Shown: piece after piece, positions 1 through 12,269 of the stretch | Numbering within the stretch: the first letter of the stretch is position 1 | Layout of the letters: the number at the start of each line of letters is the position of its first letter | Origin: Alitta virens | Lineage: Eukaryota; Annelida; Polychaeta; Phyllodocida; Nereididae | Reading direction: 5' to 3' | Length of the DNA stretch: 64,000 nt | NCBI GenBank assembly: GCA_932294295.1 | Contig: OW028574.1 | Location: forward strand, 10,178,215 to 10,242,214 | Translations under genes and position numbers: made by a program | Notes under the pieces: generated by a model | Database searches by the model: none | What the model was told of the DNA's origin: nothing | The model's input: the letters and a program-made list of their open reading frames with translations, nothing else

Positions 1-1387
1 CCCAAAATTATTTGATGTGTTATACTTTTTGCAGTTCAGCATAGGCAAAAGCTTATATGTATTAATTTGTCGTTCTGTCAGTTAAAGCTAATATTATATG
101 TGTCGGTGCTATACTGGGCCAGAAGCTTAGTGAGCTTAAACGACCAGCTGCTAGAGGAAGACGTAATAATGAGTAGGCTTAGGAGTCCACACCATGTCAC
201 ACACTTATCCCATGGTGATTTTTTTAATACTCAACAGCAAAGAAGATGCTAAGCCATGAAAGTTTGTGGGCTGACTTTGTGGGGCTGACTTTGGCATTAC
301 CTGGCTGACTCTGGGCCAGTTGATGACATGTTATCTGGACATATAAGTGCTCTTAAAACGATAAAATGGGAACAAAAACAATTCTGATTGTCCAAGCAAA
401 ACAAAGACAATAACAAAGATTTAATGAAGTTAACAAAGTTGTTAATAAAATTGTTCAACACACTGATAATGACATTTTTCACATTTATGGGTTCAAAAGC
501 TGTTGCAACGTTTATGGTGAAAAAAGAACCATCAAATTGAGTTTTTGCCAACAGTTGGGTTGCAGCCTTAGCCAACATCTGACATGAACACGCATTATGA
601 TCTCATGTACACGTGCTGTTTCTCCAATAAATAAATAAATAACCAGTGTTTTTTCACAAAGTCAGCATTAGATATATCAAGCCATTAGTTGCACATTGAA
701 GCTGTCTACCGTACTTCACTTCAAGCTTGATTGCAAGGAGCAGAATCTGATGATTGTCACCAGATATTCTTGGTCAGTTTTGCCCGAGCGATCTGCTGTT
801 TACTTATTAAGAATCCTTATTTTTTTTATCGGTTATTGATTGTGGAGGCTTGTTAACCGTCAGAGGACAAACCCTAGGCTGAATTGGTGTGAATCACTAT
901 GATGAGTGGGGGCAAAAATCGCCGATAACTCATACGATTTGAATTGTATGTGTATGCCAACTGCTGCAGTATAATCATAAACATAATTTTGTGAATCAAT
1001 TAACATTGGAAGTATTGCACTTTGACCAATTAAGATGAAAATCAAAGCATTCATGCTAAAGTGAAATTTTTGTTGTGTATCATTCAGTGAGTTTGGGCGG
1101 CGCTGTCCCAGAGTTATTGTCTGATGTGAGGAAGTGTTCCAGTATTGCACACTGGTATCGCCAGCTCAGTGAATCAGCCACATCACAAATGGTCATGCTC
1201 GGATGCTTTCTTACAGGAAACCTAATTCTGGAGGAAACTTACTTCAGACACACCATTGGCATTGTTTTACTAGTGTATGTTTATTTGACTGGGAAAACTA
1301 GCTATATGATCACGAACATAGGGGAGACGAAACATCATTGCCATTTGCATAAATTTACATAGTAATTCCTGCTGGCACATTTTAATA
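1..1387. other. No gene seen; left flank
   Basis: I see no coding exon with flanking splice sites or a recognisable domain here. The open frames are short and without motifs. A SINE-like fragment lies at 165-228. Around 255-320 the phrase ggctgactttg recurs, a local imperfect repeat. Confidence 0.5.
165..228 (-). repeat. SINE fragment (partial copy)
   Basis: The stretch with aggagtccacaccatgtcac and the following cccatgg matches the body of the better SINE copy at about 1465-1530 (aggagtccacccatgttac, then cccatggg), in the same orientation. Only about 60 bases are alike, so this is a decayed partial copy. Confidence 0.45.
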
Positions 1388-2650
1388 GATAGATAGATGT
1401 TGAAAGTGCAGCCCTCTTAGGCAAATTCTTGCCACTATAGAGGGTGGATTGATGAGGTGAGAGGAGGAGTCCACCCATGTTACACATTTACCCCATGGGT
1501 GGGATCTTTTACTTGCCTCAGCATAGACACCAAGTACAAGGGACCACAAATGTAACATCTCATCTGAACGACATGCAGCTGGGATGGATTTTGCTCATGA
1601 AGTGTGTCTAGAATTGAACCTAGGTCCTTCAGAAGAGCAGGCGCAAGTCTTAAGCCCCCATCTCACATAACCGGTTTTGTCGTAGTGAACCCGTAGTATG
1701 GCGTAACGGTTACGCAACGCGCAACCCGCCGAAACCCGGCGATACCCGTCGAGTCACTCCTGGGACTCAGGGCCAAGTTTTAGAGCCGGCACACCCGTGG
1801 CAAACTCCCGGGTGTCCAAAAACCGTCATAAACCCGTACAACTCGGCGGATCACCCGTCGAAGTCGGCGGATCACCCGTCAAAGTAGGCGAGTTATCCAT
1901 CCCTAATTTTAGTCGTAGTAAACCCGACGGCTTGTTGAGGGGTACTAGGGGTAAGTCAACGAGAAGTTGGAGTGACTCGACGGCTTCCATAAGTAACCCG
2001 TCGAGTTATATAGCATGAAAATGCCCTAAAGTTTGATTGGACAATCCCTATGACTTTATAAACTTTAAATTTTGAAAAACGCTCTTTCATTTAAATATTT
2101 ATTATTCTCCTGTTTCCGGATCAGCTTAATGTTTATAATATTTTTTCGTTCAGACCTGCTGTATTTTTCTTTTTTCAGAAGTGTCGTAGTTTTTCTTGTT
2201 CAGAAGTGCCGTATGCTACGTTTTGTACGGGTAAGCCGACGGCTAGTAGTTTCAACTCGCCGACTTTCCCGTCATTATATTTTAAAATTAGACCAGGTAC
2301 ACGTCGAGTTACTCATAGAAGCCGTCGAGTTACTCGTAGAAGCCGTCGAGTTACTTGTAGAAGCCATAGAGTTACTCGTAGAACCCATCGAGTCACCCCT
2401 GGAAGCCGTCAAGTCTCTGCTGGAATTCATCCACTAATTGGCTGTAATCCGTCAGGTCACCCGTAGAACCCGTTGAGTCACCTGTAGAACCCGTTGAGTC
2501 ATCCGTAGAACCCTTTTTGCCACCAGAATCTGTCGCCAACCCAGCGAAAAATGCTGTTACATAACCGTTTTGTCATACTACGGCTTCACTATGGCAAAAC
2601 CAGCTATGTGAGATGGGGGCTTTACCACTGGATCACCCAGCTTCCTTGAT
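1388..2650 (-). mobile_element. tRNA-derived SINE, split by a DNA transposon
   Basis: Read on the minus strand, the head at about 2650-2622 contains tgatccagtggtaaag, a good pol III A box. The sequence ggttcaattctag at 1608-1620 is a B box. With the inserted element 1653-2621 removed, the two boxes come to tRNA-like spacing. The body runs left to about 1400 and ends in a short (ATCT)n tail at 1388-1400. A second 3' end of the same family, with the same tail type, lies at 40561-40760. The promoter boxes and tail are seen directly. The parent tRNA and the exact 5' end are not determined. Confidence 0.6.
1653..2621. mobile_element. Harbinger-like non-autonomous element, inverted repeats, TTA duplication
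   Basis: The left end agcccccatctcacata and the right end tatgtgagatgggggct are inverted repeats, extended by ccggttttg against caaaaccagc. The trinucleotide TTA flanks both ends (1650-1652 and 2622-2624), as expected for PIF/Harbinger target duplication (TWA). The interior is GC-richer than the surroundings and holds degenerate tandem units of about 21 bases around gtcgagttactcgtagaagc (about 2300-2480). There is no transposase; open frames inside are translations of the repeats. It sits between the A and B boxes of a SINE. A related, longer and more damaged copy lies at 38471-39957. Superfamily assignment rests on the duplication length alone. Confidence 0.65.
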
Positions 2651-4068
2651 ATATGTGAACAATCATGTTATTCAAGTGACATCATAAGAGAAGCTGAGAG
2701 CTTGTCTACAAGGAAAAAATTTAATTTGTCTTTTTCTTATAAAATTCCCGAATTGGTGTATCATCTTGCCTATGCTTGTCCTAAGATGGAACTAACTAAA
2801 TACTCTTATTGTTTCAGATATCAAACCTAACTTTTTAACATAATAGCACATACACCAATGCCATGCTAACAATTAGACTAACTAAGTAGGCTTTAAATAA
2901 ATTTACATTTAAAAGAAGTTCAGTGGTTCATCTAGCCCTGGTCTCCCCTACTAGCCTAATGCACATAAAAATGCACTGGTCCAACTCTCAGTTTCAGACA
3001 ATAACATAATATTTCTGAGATTGCTTTATTTTCTTGGAAGACCCATTTTTTCTGGACGATTTCTCATATTGGTGTAATTAAAATCATTTTACATTCATAT
3101 TCTAAGTTCTGTACTACGAAAAAAAAAAAAAGAATACAGTGATTTCTTCACGTGGTTAGTTTTCACAACAGCTGTCTTTATTTTCTATGTAAAACTACAA
3201 AATTTTTGCCTAAATCTGAAACAGATGTAGAGCAACATTACTGCGCAAATTCAACAACCTCCTTGTTTCTTACGTAGGTGTGAAATCTGAGATATATGAG
3301 TTAATAAAACTTAACAACAAAAGAAAAGCCATCTGTTGATGATATATCATCAATATCAACACAGGATGGCAAGAAAGACTTAACAGCCATGCGTTTAGCT
3401 TGTTATACAAATGCTTAATATATGTGAAATCAAATATCATTGTCATAAATTCAATTTATAGTGAGTAGTGTCCTGCAAAGGATTGAAAATTCAAAGTTAC
3501 TATCATAAATTCAATCATTGCAAATTTACAAACAAGCAAGAAAGTGGTACATAAATGTATCTTTGGTATCACACACGATCATTTACTTATTAAGGGTTTC
3601 TTCAGGACTCTTATGTGCTTTGAAATGATGAATCACAGTGTAGTCTATTGGACAGCCCAACATGCGCCATAGTGAACCCGGAAATTTCATGTCCAAGGCA
3701 TGAATTTCACAGTACCGGGGCCAGGAAGGGTAATTTTGAATTTTACAATTGTGGTCTGGTAATTAAGAAAAAGAAATACGCACAGAAATTCATTTTGTTT
3801 TAAGTTTTTCAATCTGTAAATTTTCTGCTTGACACCATATACTATGGTCTCATTTTCCTGAAACACCTGTTCCATTTTCGTCTGCTTTGCCGAAAATTTT
3901 GAGGCAAGTTACATGATTGGATCTATATACTTATCATTAGGTCAATTATGCAAAAATATTATAAATTTTAAATATATTGTGGTTATTATTTTAATGAACT
4001 AATTTTATCATACCTAAATAGGAAATTTGCGTATTTGATCATGTAAACAATGCATTATGCTACATCAT
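2651..4068. other. AT-rich stretch without gene
   Basis: No exon, RNA gene or transposon end could be supported. A pure A run lies at about 3119-3132. Confidence 0.5.
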
Positions 4069-4355
4069 GTGATTCCGTTACATAAACTTTTTTGTTTGAT
4101 CTTTTCAACATTATTAAGTGGGCCTATGGAATATGTCAGATTAAGTAATCAAATACAAATGTGCAACTAAGTCTGTGAAAAAGCACTAATATGATGTAAC
4201 GGAATCACTACATTTTGTGATTCCATTACATGCAATGTATTGGTCACTATTAATTATTATTCTTGTTTGTGTTTCATATGTAAAGTAATATAGAATCATT
4301 TATGCTCTCCAGATTACTAATATTAGATTTTTACATTTTGATAAAACAGGTTGAG

Positions 4356-6027
4356 AATGTCAAAAGTCATGAGTATTGCAGAAAGAATGTTAGCTTACCA
4401 AGCTCGCATTCGAAGAAATCCAGACTTGCACAATCTATACAAAGAACAAAATGGACATAGATGAGGCAAAGAAAATACTCGCAGGTGGCATCAAAGTAAA
4501 ATCCGAGATGATCAACATGAACATCATGCATCTGGACATGGGTACTCATCCAGAAATTCACTAAGAAAAGCTGTTGCTAGGTACTATTTCCAAACAATTT
4601 CCCTGGTTTGATAAAGTCAGTTGCTTGCCTTATAATATATGATATTGTTTATGCATGGGCATATTTTCTAATTTCAGAGCTAAGCATGCACTTCCAAATA
4701 GTCCTTGTAAACAGAATGCAGTTATCAAGAGCTTAATGGAGAAATCAACTTGTCATGAGCCTGATGTCTAGCAAGTCGACAACACGTCCATATGCTCTGT
4801 GAGAAGAGACCAAAACTGCTGTAGTAGTTTTCTACAATAGCAGTGACATATCTAGAATAGCTTCTGGGAAAGCTGATGTTTTGTCTATTCATGGAGAAGA
4901 AGGGAAGATAGTAAGTCCAGAAGCAGCACAAGGTTATGTCCATCAAAGAGGCCTACTATGTTTTTAAAGAGCACCATCCCAATGCCAAAATATGTTTGTC
5001 CAAATTTGCAGAACTAAGGCCAAAACATGTACTATTTGTTTCGGATACACACCATCTGTGGATGTTGGTACCACAGCAATGTCATTCTTCTGCTTGAGAC
5101 ATTGCACAGGAAAGGCCAAGACATCTTCCCTTTTTATTCCAGAAAGGAATTTCTGCCAAAGTTAGTTTGTGACATCAATCAGGAGGTTTGTATGATTGGA
5201 GATTGTAAGGCTTGTATGAAAATCTCAAATCCTTCGAGGAAAATTTCCTGGGAAAAGTGGCAGCAGAACAGCTCAGTGATGTCATCACTTGGTATCAGTG
5301 GGGAGAGGACAGTAGTGGTTTCTGGTGAAGGTGAAACATGATGGGCCCCTGGAAATGACAAATTGATAAGCTAAAAGGTCAGCTGCCAAGATTTCCATGG
5401 CACTGTTTTATCAAAGCCAGTCAGTGCCAGAGTTATGATGAACAAAAGGCTGCCGCTGTGAGTAAAGATGCCACTCCTGCTCTGCTACAAATGGATTTCT
5501 CCAAAAACTTCAGTGTCTTGTTTCAAGATAAAATTGCATCACATTGGCGAAGAAGACAAATCAATATCTGTACTGTCATGTGGTACCACCGAGGTAAAAT
5601 ACACCCTAAAATGATTGCTTATGACAACCTTGAGCATGAAAAAAAGCTGTTCTAGCTTATATATACGATACTTGAAAGAAATTTCATCCTACAGTGGCAA
5701 AAGTGTACTGATGGTCCTAGCTCGCAGTATAAGAACCGCTTCATCATGTCAAGTTTGCTCATTCTTGCAAGAAGCACCCTACCAATTACCTAGCATTATT
5801 TTGCTACCGGTCATGGGAAATCACCAAATGATGCCTTGGGAAGCACAATTAAACGTATTGTGCAATCTCGTCTAATGTCACGGAGGGCAACCGTAACTAA
5901 TGCAGGTACATTCTGCCAAGTTGCCTGGGAAATAGCAAGTAATATAGGGTTGGCATACATGTCATCTGATGACATAGAAAAGGTGTCTCAAGATCTGAAA
6001 ATATCAAATATCTGGGGAAAAGTCTAA
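4356..6027 (+). pseudogene. Transposase-like gene remnant
   Basis: Several frames carry pieces, in order, of a long uncharacterised protein family that I know from invertebrate genomes as repeat-encoded. First comes an Arg-rich N-terminal piece at about 4356-4440. Next is a segment containing KICLSKFAELRPKHVLF (about 4975-5040), then CMIGDCKAC (about 5190-5216). Later pieces contain DGPSSQYKNRF (about 5715-5750) and ATGHGKSPNDALGSTIKR (about 5805-5860), the last running open to 6027. Frames change repeatedly and stops fall between the pieces, so it cannot be translated as one product. Some breaks may be introns; most look like decay. The Asp in DGPSSQYKN is probably catalytic by family comparison (inference). 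Confidence 0.5.
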
Positions 6028-6104
6028 CCTTTTCAAGGCAAAATAAATACACATTGTGTTAAAATCCTTGATGAGCCATCAAAAATTAAGTTGATATTTT
6101 ATTC

Positions 6105-6590
6105 TTCAGCGGATATGGCGAAGATTTTGACCTGCCTGAGCTGCCCCCTTTTGATATGAATGAGCCAAATATGGTACCACAACCAGAGCCAGGTCCAAGT
6201 ACTGCTGATGATGATGTAGCTACTGTACAAGTTAAAGAGGTTCAAACAGGCACAGAAAATGCAGTAGGCTCGCACAGTACTTATGATGCAAATGGTATTC
6301 CAGCAGTTGGTGATTTTTCTGGAACCAAGCTAGGTATGGCTGAACCTGAGCCTGGGCCAAGTACTATTTCTAACAAACCAACCAGAAAGACTGTGCATCA
6401 CAAGAGGAAAGCCAAAAAGCAGACAACGGTCAAGTAAATTAGTGAGAAATAGGTATGTTTGAATGCAATGCCACGTATGGTGACCGCAGTGACCCGAAAC
6501 TCAAAGAAGACTGGCTCACCTGCACAAAATGCCGGATTGTGTTCCATGAAAGTTGCGCTGAGACATCCACCAGTCATGCGTGAAAAACTT
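6105..6590 (+). pseudogene. 3' part of the transposase-like gene, acidic tail and PHD-like finger
   Basis: Positions 6111-6437 are open and encode an acidic, Pro-rich stretch with the phrase EPEPGPST twice, ending in a basic run (HHKRKAKKQ). From about 6460 to 6583, in another frame, lies a Cys/His cluster including DWLTCTKCRIVFHESC. This resembles the PHD/RING-like fingers seen at the C-terminus of several transposases and their domesticated relatives. Order and distance fit the remnant upstream, and the next terminal motif follows at 6746. A frameshift separates the two pieces. A separate host exon is possible but less likely. Confidence 0.4.
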
Positions 6591-7129
6591 TGATATTGAA
6601 CATTTCTTTTTTATTGTTTGCACACAATTCTCAAAATATGTCTTTTTTTGTATGTTATACCTTCATTGTTAAACCCTGTAACGAGTCATAGGTCTAATGA
6701 AATAGATTTGTTTGGAATATTCGTAAGTCTTTAATATTTCTCAAGTGTGATTCCGTTACAAAACCTTATCATCACAATAGCATATCATCTTCAAAAAAAA
6801 CCTGGAGTAATATTTTTTAGTACATTGTATTATCTGAGAGGAGACCTGTGTGGTGCTGTTGCATCATCTTTAAGCTCTGGAGAATAATCCTGGAGGACAA
6901 ATAAATATTGCCTCTTATTATTAAGCCTCTTTCTTGTCTGTGATTCCGTTAAAAACCAGGAATGTGCTCATAGCTGACAGATCATGCATGATCCGCAATA
7001 ACAACTTTCCAGTGAACTGCAACATCTTAAATAATCTTTGAACTTAGCTAATTCATCTACTTCTTATAATTCAACAGGTAAAGAATTCCAAATCATAGCA
7101 CCTTGATACATAATAGACCTGAAACCATG

Positions 7130-7405
<276 letters not shown>

Positions 7406-7794
7406 TTTGTTGACCGTTGTCTGCTTTTTAGCTAACATTGTGGGGATAATGGGAACACAAGACTGAAAATATTAAACCAAAATGTCCACATCAGCTAAAA
7501 AAGTTTCTACCTTTTATCCTCATAAGAATATTGAAGAAAAATGTTGCACTGAGAAATTGCTAACCTTTACATAAGGTCATAGTGTCATGAATTGTTTGCA
7601 TGGTGGTGAATGGTTTCAATGAAATAGCCTCAAGTTCGAAAGCTGACGAAAATTTCAACTTGAGTGTGCCCCATTTAATTACTTCTTGCTACTTCATTGT
7701 TTCTCCTTAATTGGTCATTATGCATTCTTGATATTACGAGGTTATAAATAGTAACATACATTTTTTATTAATGTTTTGCAAAACTTGTGAGGTC
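7406..7794. other. No feature seen
   Basis: AT-rich sequence between the microsatellite and a LINE fragment. No motif could be supported. Confidence 0.5.
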
Positions 7795-8160
7795 CATACT
7801 CATGTCATATATATTGGAAAACAGTTGGATCCTCTACAGTTTGCCTATGTCAATAAACAATCAACAAATGATGCCATTATGTACCTGATTCACAGGATCA
7901 ATGAACATCTTGACAGCATGCAGAGGAAGCCTTCGAATACCACCAGAGCTCTGCTAACAGACTAGAGCTCTGCCTTCAACACTATGCAGTCACAGTTATA
8001 ATAAGTAAATTAAACAATATGAAAGTTCTCAGCTACCTACAACACTGGATTTTTGATTTTTTTTACCAATAGACAACTGTATGTTTCCACAAGCCTAGAA
8101 ATATCAAGCATCTTGACTTCAAATACTGAAGTATTGCAGGTCATGGCCCACCTAAGGATG
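7795..8160 (+). pseudogene. Fragment of a LINE reverse transcriptase
   Basis: The frame from about 7820 encodes LDPLQFAYVNKQSTNDAI. After a stop, SSAFNTMQSQL follows, then in another frame WIFDFF and SILTSNTEVLQ. These match in order the fingers/palm start of non-LTR reverse transcriptases (LDPLQFAY, the FSSAFNT block with its catalytic Asp region, and the segment before the GVPQG motif). The catalytic core YADD is not present. There are at least one stop and one frameshift. It is a short, old remnant of a Jockey/CR1/RTE-type element; the clade cannot be decided from so little. Confidence 0.65.
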
Positions 8161-10521
8161 ACTCTGGTGATGGCACTGAGGCAGATGTGTTGGAGGCTGC
8201 CCAAGGTGCTAGACCAAAGAGGGGTATAGGTTGATCCCCTCAGAAGAACAAAGAGGACGAACTCACTAAAGAACTGTCCAAAGAACTTCAACAAATGAGG
8301 AAGGACTTAAATGAAATGTGAAAATGACCGACATTCGACTAGAGGGGGGGGGGGGGGTTGATAAAAACAGCAAAACAAACAAGATATGTTTGAAATAAAA
8401 TTAAACAGGGGTTTATTCTTCTGTTACCGTTACATGAAAAACCAACAGCTGTAGGCTGAGAGTTTGAAAACTGTTAATATGTGGTATAACATATAAACCC
8501 CTAGGAAAAAACATAGGAAAAAAAATACAAAATATGTAATGTGACATAATACGTAATGTGACATAGTAATTATAAACATTGTGGCAACATCTAAATAGCC
8601 ATATATCAATAGCCAGGTAACATGTCACATGACTCAAAGAGAATATATAAGTATTTATTTAATTTGGATGGAGTAAGGGGTGGTGGTGGGATTTCGTATA
8701 ATATTATATATTTAATTGACGAACCTGTGATGTTGACTGTACTAAAAGGTTGAGAATTCAATATGGCGAAATGGTCATGTGACCAGAGGTGTTGTGCTTG
8801 GGTGTTTGAGTCATGTGACCAGGGTGACAAAGTTTGCTGTTTCCTGACAAATTTTTTTTTATTTCATAAAAATTTGGTTATTTCAGAATTTCAAATGGAA
8901 ACCACCCAGGTTCTGTTAAGGCTGATAAAAAATTTCCAAAAGGTATAACACATGTCTGTACCTTTATTTTTGTTCCCTCCCAAGACCGATTGCAAGTTAA
9001 GTCAATTTGAAAGAATTTTTAGCATTTGCGCAAAGTCGCGGTTGGTCATATTTCCTTTATAATGGAATGTAGGAACTTGGTATGCACATGACTGTATTAA
9101 GTGAAAAATAAGCATCAAGTTGAATACCAACATTGGTTTATCTCATCATAAGAATATCATGTTCGCATCATAAATTAGAATTAATAGCATAAAAACATAA
9201 CTATTAGTAATAGTTATGTTTTTATTCTATTATTTCTATATGTATTATTATGAACACTGTTTCTTTAGTTTGATCTCCTAAGTTATTTGACAGAAGCCAG
9301 ATAAAACAAACGTCTTCCAGAAATGACATACAGGTTGTCAGTCAGACTTTTTGAAAATTTGCCTGACACCTGGTGTGTAAACGAGGAACTATGATGTCTT
9401 GACATAAAAGATATGTGCCTGATGTGTTAGAAACTCCATGTGTGATAGAGCAAACTAACTGTAGATTTACCAAATTATGTTATAGGGAAGCATTTTATTA
9501 AAAGTGTGCATGCCTACATCAAGGTCAATTTTATGAAGGAATTTTAGATTGAAGTAAGATTTGGCGTGTTATTTGGATCCATTTGGAATGAACAAATGAT
9601 GAAGGTGTAACCTGTTGAAGATGGCTTTTCTTGCAGATACAACTGACTGTGATAGTGATTTTGAGTGTGATATCAGAGCTGTGTGAGACAACCCGTAACC
9701 TTGTCATAATTCCATGTTTCACCATATTATGAGGTCTGTGACATTTTTTACAAACTTTAACTTGTTTTGTTTTTATCCTTATATGTGTATTATATATGTT
9801 TGAATAAAATATTACATACATGTGATTGAATAAAATATATAATCTGAATATTGAGGAACACTACTGCCCAGTGGGAAAAACTGCATGACAATATTAAAGT
9901 ATCTTACAAAGCGATCTACTTGTTTTCTTCACCCTATCAGTAATAGTTATATCCCGAATAGGAGGGAGTTAACCTGTTGAAGATGGCTTAAGATGAGTTA
10001 ACTAAACCTTTTTGTTGGTTATGTACCGACGCCAAAGGCGGAGGGATACAATCAACAAATATTTTAGTTAACTCCAGACCATGAGAGATATAACTAACAT
10101 ATACTCCACTAGACATATTCACTAATTTGATTGATTGTTTAATTTGTTTAACAGCTGTTATCAAGCAATTAAAGTTCAATATGCAATAAGGAGTTAACTA
10201 ACATTATCCTTGATTATTTCTCAATCAGAACAATAGGAAAACTATATCTAGAGGTGGAGGATAACAATAGAAAAACACATCATAACACTCTTTTTGGCAG
10301 ATACAAGAGAACAAAGATCAAATGCTGGGACTGTTTATTGGGTTTAAGGTTTTTTTCTCCATACAGATATGATATGAATGTGTAAGTATTGACATTTTAC
10401 TTTGCCTTGCATTAGAAAGCAGGAAATGTTATTTCAATCAAGACAATAAAGTTCGGGTAATTTCAGTCATGCAAGCATTTTTTGCTCGCACTCATAAATC
10501 CATTGCAGTTGGTCTGTCAGT
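8161..10521. other. Intergenic, no gene seen
   Basis: Contains a G run at 8343-8358, the perfect hairpin listed separately, and a repeated phrase aacctgttgaagatggctt at about 9608 and 9970. That phrase may mark a small unrecognised repeat. No exon could be supported. Confidence 0.45.
9189..9225. repeat. Perfect 18-bp palindrome with 1-base loop
   Basis: The arm ataaaaacataactatta (9189-9206) is followed after one base by its exact reverse complement (9208-9225). It may be the relic of a small foldback element or a hairpin made by replication template switching. Confidence 0.8.
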
Positions 10522-10625
10522 TTAGGCATGTCCTTGTGAATTTCCTTGTGAATTTCCCTGTGAATTTCTATTTGAATGGCCTTGTGAATTTCCTTGTGAA
10601 TATCCTTCATCACTGTCTTCAGCCT
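10522..10625 (-). CDS. Last exon: low-complexity Gly/Ser/Gln/Asn tail
   Basis: A splice acceptor (ttacag) at 10626-10627 is followed by an acidic start (AEDSDEG) and then repeats of the type GNSQ, ending in a stop at 10522-10524. The incoming phase (1) matches the donor of the cystine-knot exon at 11173, so the two join in frame. The imperfect 12-base repeat visible as cttgtgaatttcc is the coding repeat. I first took it for a plain minisatellite; the fit of splice phase and frame supports the exon reading. Confidence 0.6.
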
Positions 10626-11172
10626 CTGTAATTAAAGCAAGACAATAGAGTCATGTTGCAGTCCCTAAATTTTAACTTAGATCAAACATATCACCATTCA
10701 CAAACAGGCCTAATATATTCTCGGTCCTTGACATGACATTCTGACTTCATATTTAGCATGCTTGTAAATTGATCACATAGTACAATTCTAATGTGCATCC
10801 AATACTTATGTGGACATGAATTGTGAGACTTGTGATGTCCGTTATACACTGTAGAGGTAGAGGGAGCCTGTGCTTCATGGCATCATAATTGTAAATAACT
10901 TATAGTGTACTAATTAAATGTTTTACACTTTAGATCATAGTGCCTAAAAAATGTAATCTACTGCATATCCAGTGTTTTCTGGGACATCAATGGATGCAAT
11001 TCTTAATTTAAAATCAATTGCAACAACTCACACTTTGCAAAATGAGGGGTCATATGTTTTGTTACCTTTAAAATTTTATCTACCCACAATCTGCATATGG
11101 GATGGTCCCCTCATCTCCATCAAAATGTTAAAATACAACTTGGAGTAATTCAAGAAGAGAAGATATACTGAC

Positions 11173-11620
11173 CACACTTGGATTCCTCACAGCGGCAGTC
11201 TGTGTAGCTGATCACCTGGGCGGTCACTGATCGGCCAGAGCAGTTGAAGTTCACATCAATGAGTTGTATTCCGGTTCCTCTGCAGCAAGAGCATGATGTT
11301 TGTCTGGGATATACAATATCTCCCATTTTGATAGCTCCATACTAAAATGAAATATATTCTTAATATTTATGACTGATAAATATGCGAAAGATAAAATAGG
11401 CAACATAAGAGATCCTTTAAAAGAAGCTTTTTGAACTGAGGTCATTGAAAAGAGGGTTAAAACTTCAATAAGGTGAGAAAAATAGCATAACATTTCAGAG
11501 CCAGAAAGAGTTCCATTACAGACATTGTTCTGCACAGGAGCAACACTTCGGCACTGACAGAATCTATCATGTAAGTGATATATTCTGTGACAGAACGTTT
11601 GGAACATGCTTCAACAAAGT
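11173..11620 (-). pseudogene. C-terminal cystine knot (CTCK) exons
   Basis: The downstream exon 11173-11341 is open and encodes the second half of a CTCK domain: CSCCRG, then FNCSGRSV and CRCEESKC, with acceptor ttttag and donor gtcagt. The upstream exon (about 11491-11620) begins after ttttgcag in a phase matching the exon before it and encodes EACSKRSVTEYITY. After a frameshift near 11575 it continues with CRSVAPVQNNVCNGTLSG. CTCK domains mediate disulfide-linked dimerisation in mucins, von Willebrand factor and SCO-spondin (family knowledge). The end of the first exon lacks an obvious GT donor. These faults suggest the domain can no longer be made. Confidence 0.65.
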
Positions 11621-11831
11621 CTGCAAAATATAATTCAATACCTTTACTGAATGTTATTCTAATGAAAACCCACACCCCAGAAACTTCCAAGTGCATTCAC
11701 ATTCATGGGTAATTTATTAATGCTCTGATAATTAATCTTGATGATGTCATTTAACCAATTAGTAAGACTTTTATCTTTACAGCTTAAAAGCACTTGAGCT
11801 ATCTATGGATAAACAAACAATTACTAATTAC

Positions 11832-12269
11832 CTTCTTCACAAGCACAGCAGTTGTCATCACTTTAAACTTGATGGAATCCTTGTGGGCATTGACACTCAG
11901 CACGAAAGTTCTTGCTGACAATCTTTCCATGGACACATTCATTGTAGATGCAGCAGTCACTTTCATCATACCAGGAGGATGGTGTGATCGAGAAATATTA
12001 CAAGATTTATGAGTTTATCATACATAGATTGCTTATAACAACTACAACAATCACTATTTAGCAAGTACTACTCACAGATCCGTTGGAGAATCTGCACTTG
12101 AAGCACTCTTCGACCTGAACACATTCTCCATTCAACCTGTGGAAGCCAGGAGCACAGGCGCAACAGTCTTGGACTATTCTTGTAGGACAGTCATTGACAT
12201 CAGTGCTGAAGCACTCACAAGTAGGTTCACAGTATGGTTCAGTGTAATATTTCTCGTTTGGACCACATG
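11832..12269 (-). pseudogene. TIL domain exon and following Cys-rich exon with stop
   Basis: Exon 12076-12269 is intact, with acceptor acgcag and donor gtgagt. It encodes a trypsin-inhibitor-like (TIL) Cys-rich domain: it opens CGPNEKYY, contains CCACAPGFHRLNGEC and ends FSNGS. The next exon (about 11832-11990) encodes DESDCCIYNECVHG and CQCPQGF. It then carries an in-frame TAA at 11863-11865 before DDNCCACEE and a good donor (gtaatt). Its acceptor should lie near 11990, but the expected AG reads CG (ttctcg). Both faults hit one exon, a main argument for inactivation. TIL domains alternate with VWD, TSP1 and VWC modules in SCO-spondin and mucin-type proteins. Confidence 0.65.

Larger units (their letters stand above)
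4069..6951 (+). mobile_element. Decayed DNA transposon with repeated terminal motif
   Basis: The motif tgtgattccgttaca occurs near both ends: 4069-4083, inverted at 4194-4208, one mismatch at 4216-4230, 6746-6760, and shortened at 6940-6951. Between the clusters lie fragments of a transposase-like protein in the plus direction. Clusters of a short motif at both ends look like transposase-binding subterminal repeats (inference). I cannot define exact ends or a target duplication. The superfamily is not identified. Confidence 0.5.

Noticed and set aside
2072..2466. Two overlapping open frames with repeated Val-Glu-Leu or Arg-Arg-Val-Thr
   Set aside because: They translate the tandem units inside the Harbinger-like element; no domain, no start context.
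9531..9821. Frame beginning near agatggcttttcttgcag with DSDFE-like residues
   Set aside because: It recalls the start of piggyBac-type proteins, but it stops after 18 codons and nothing follows.
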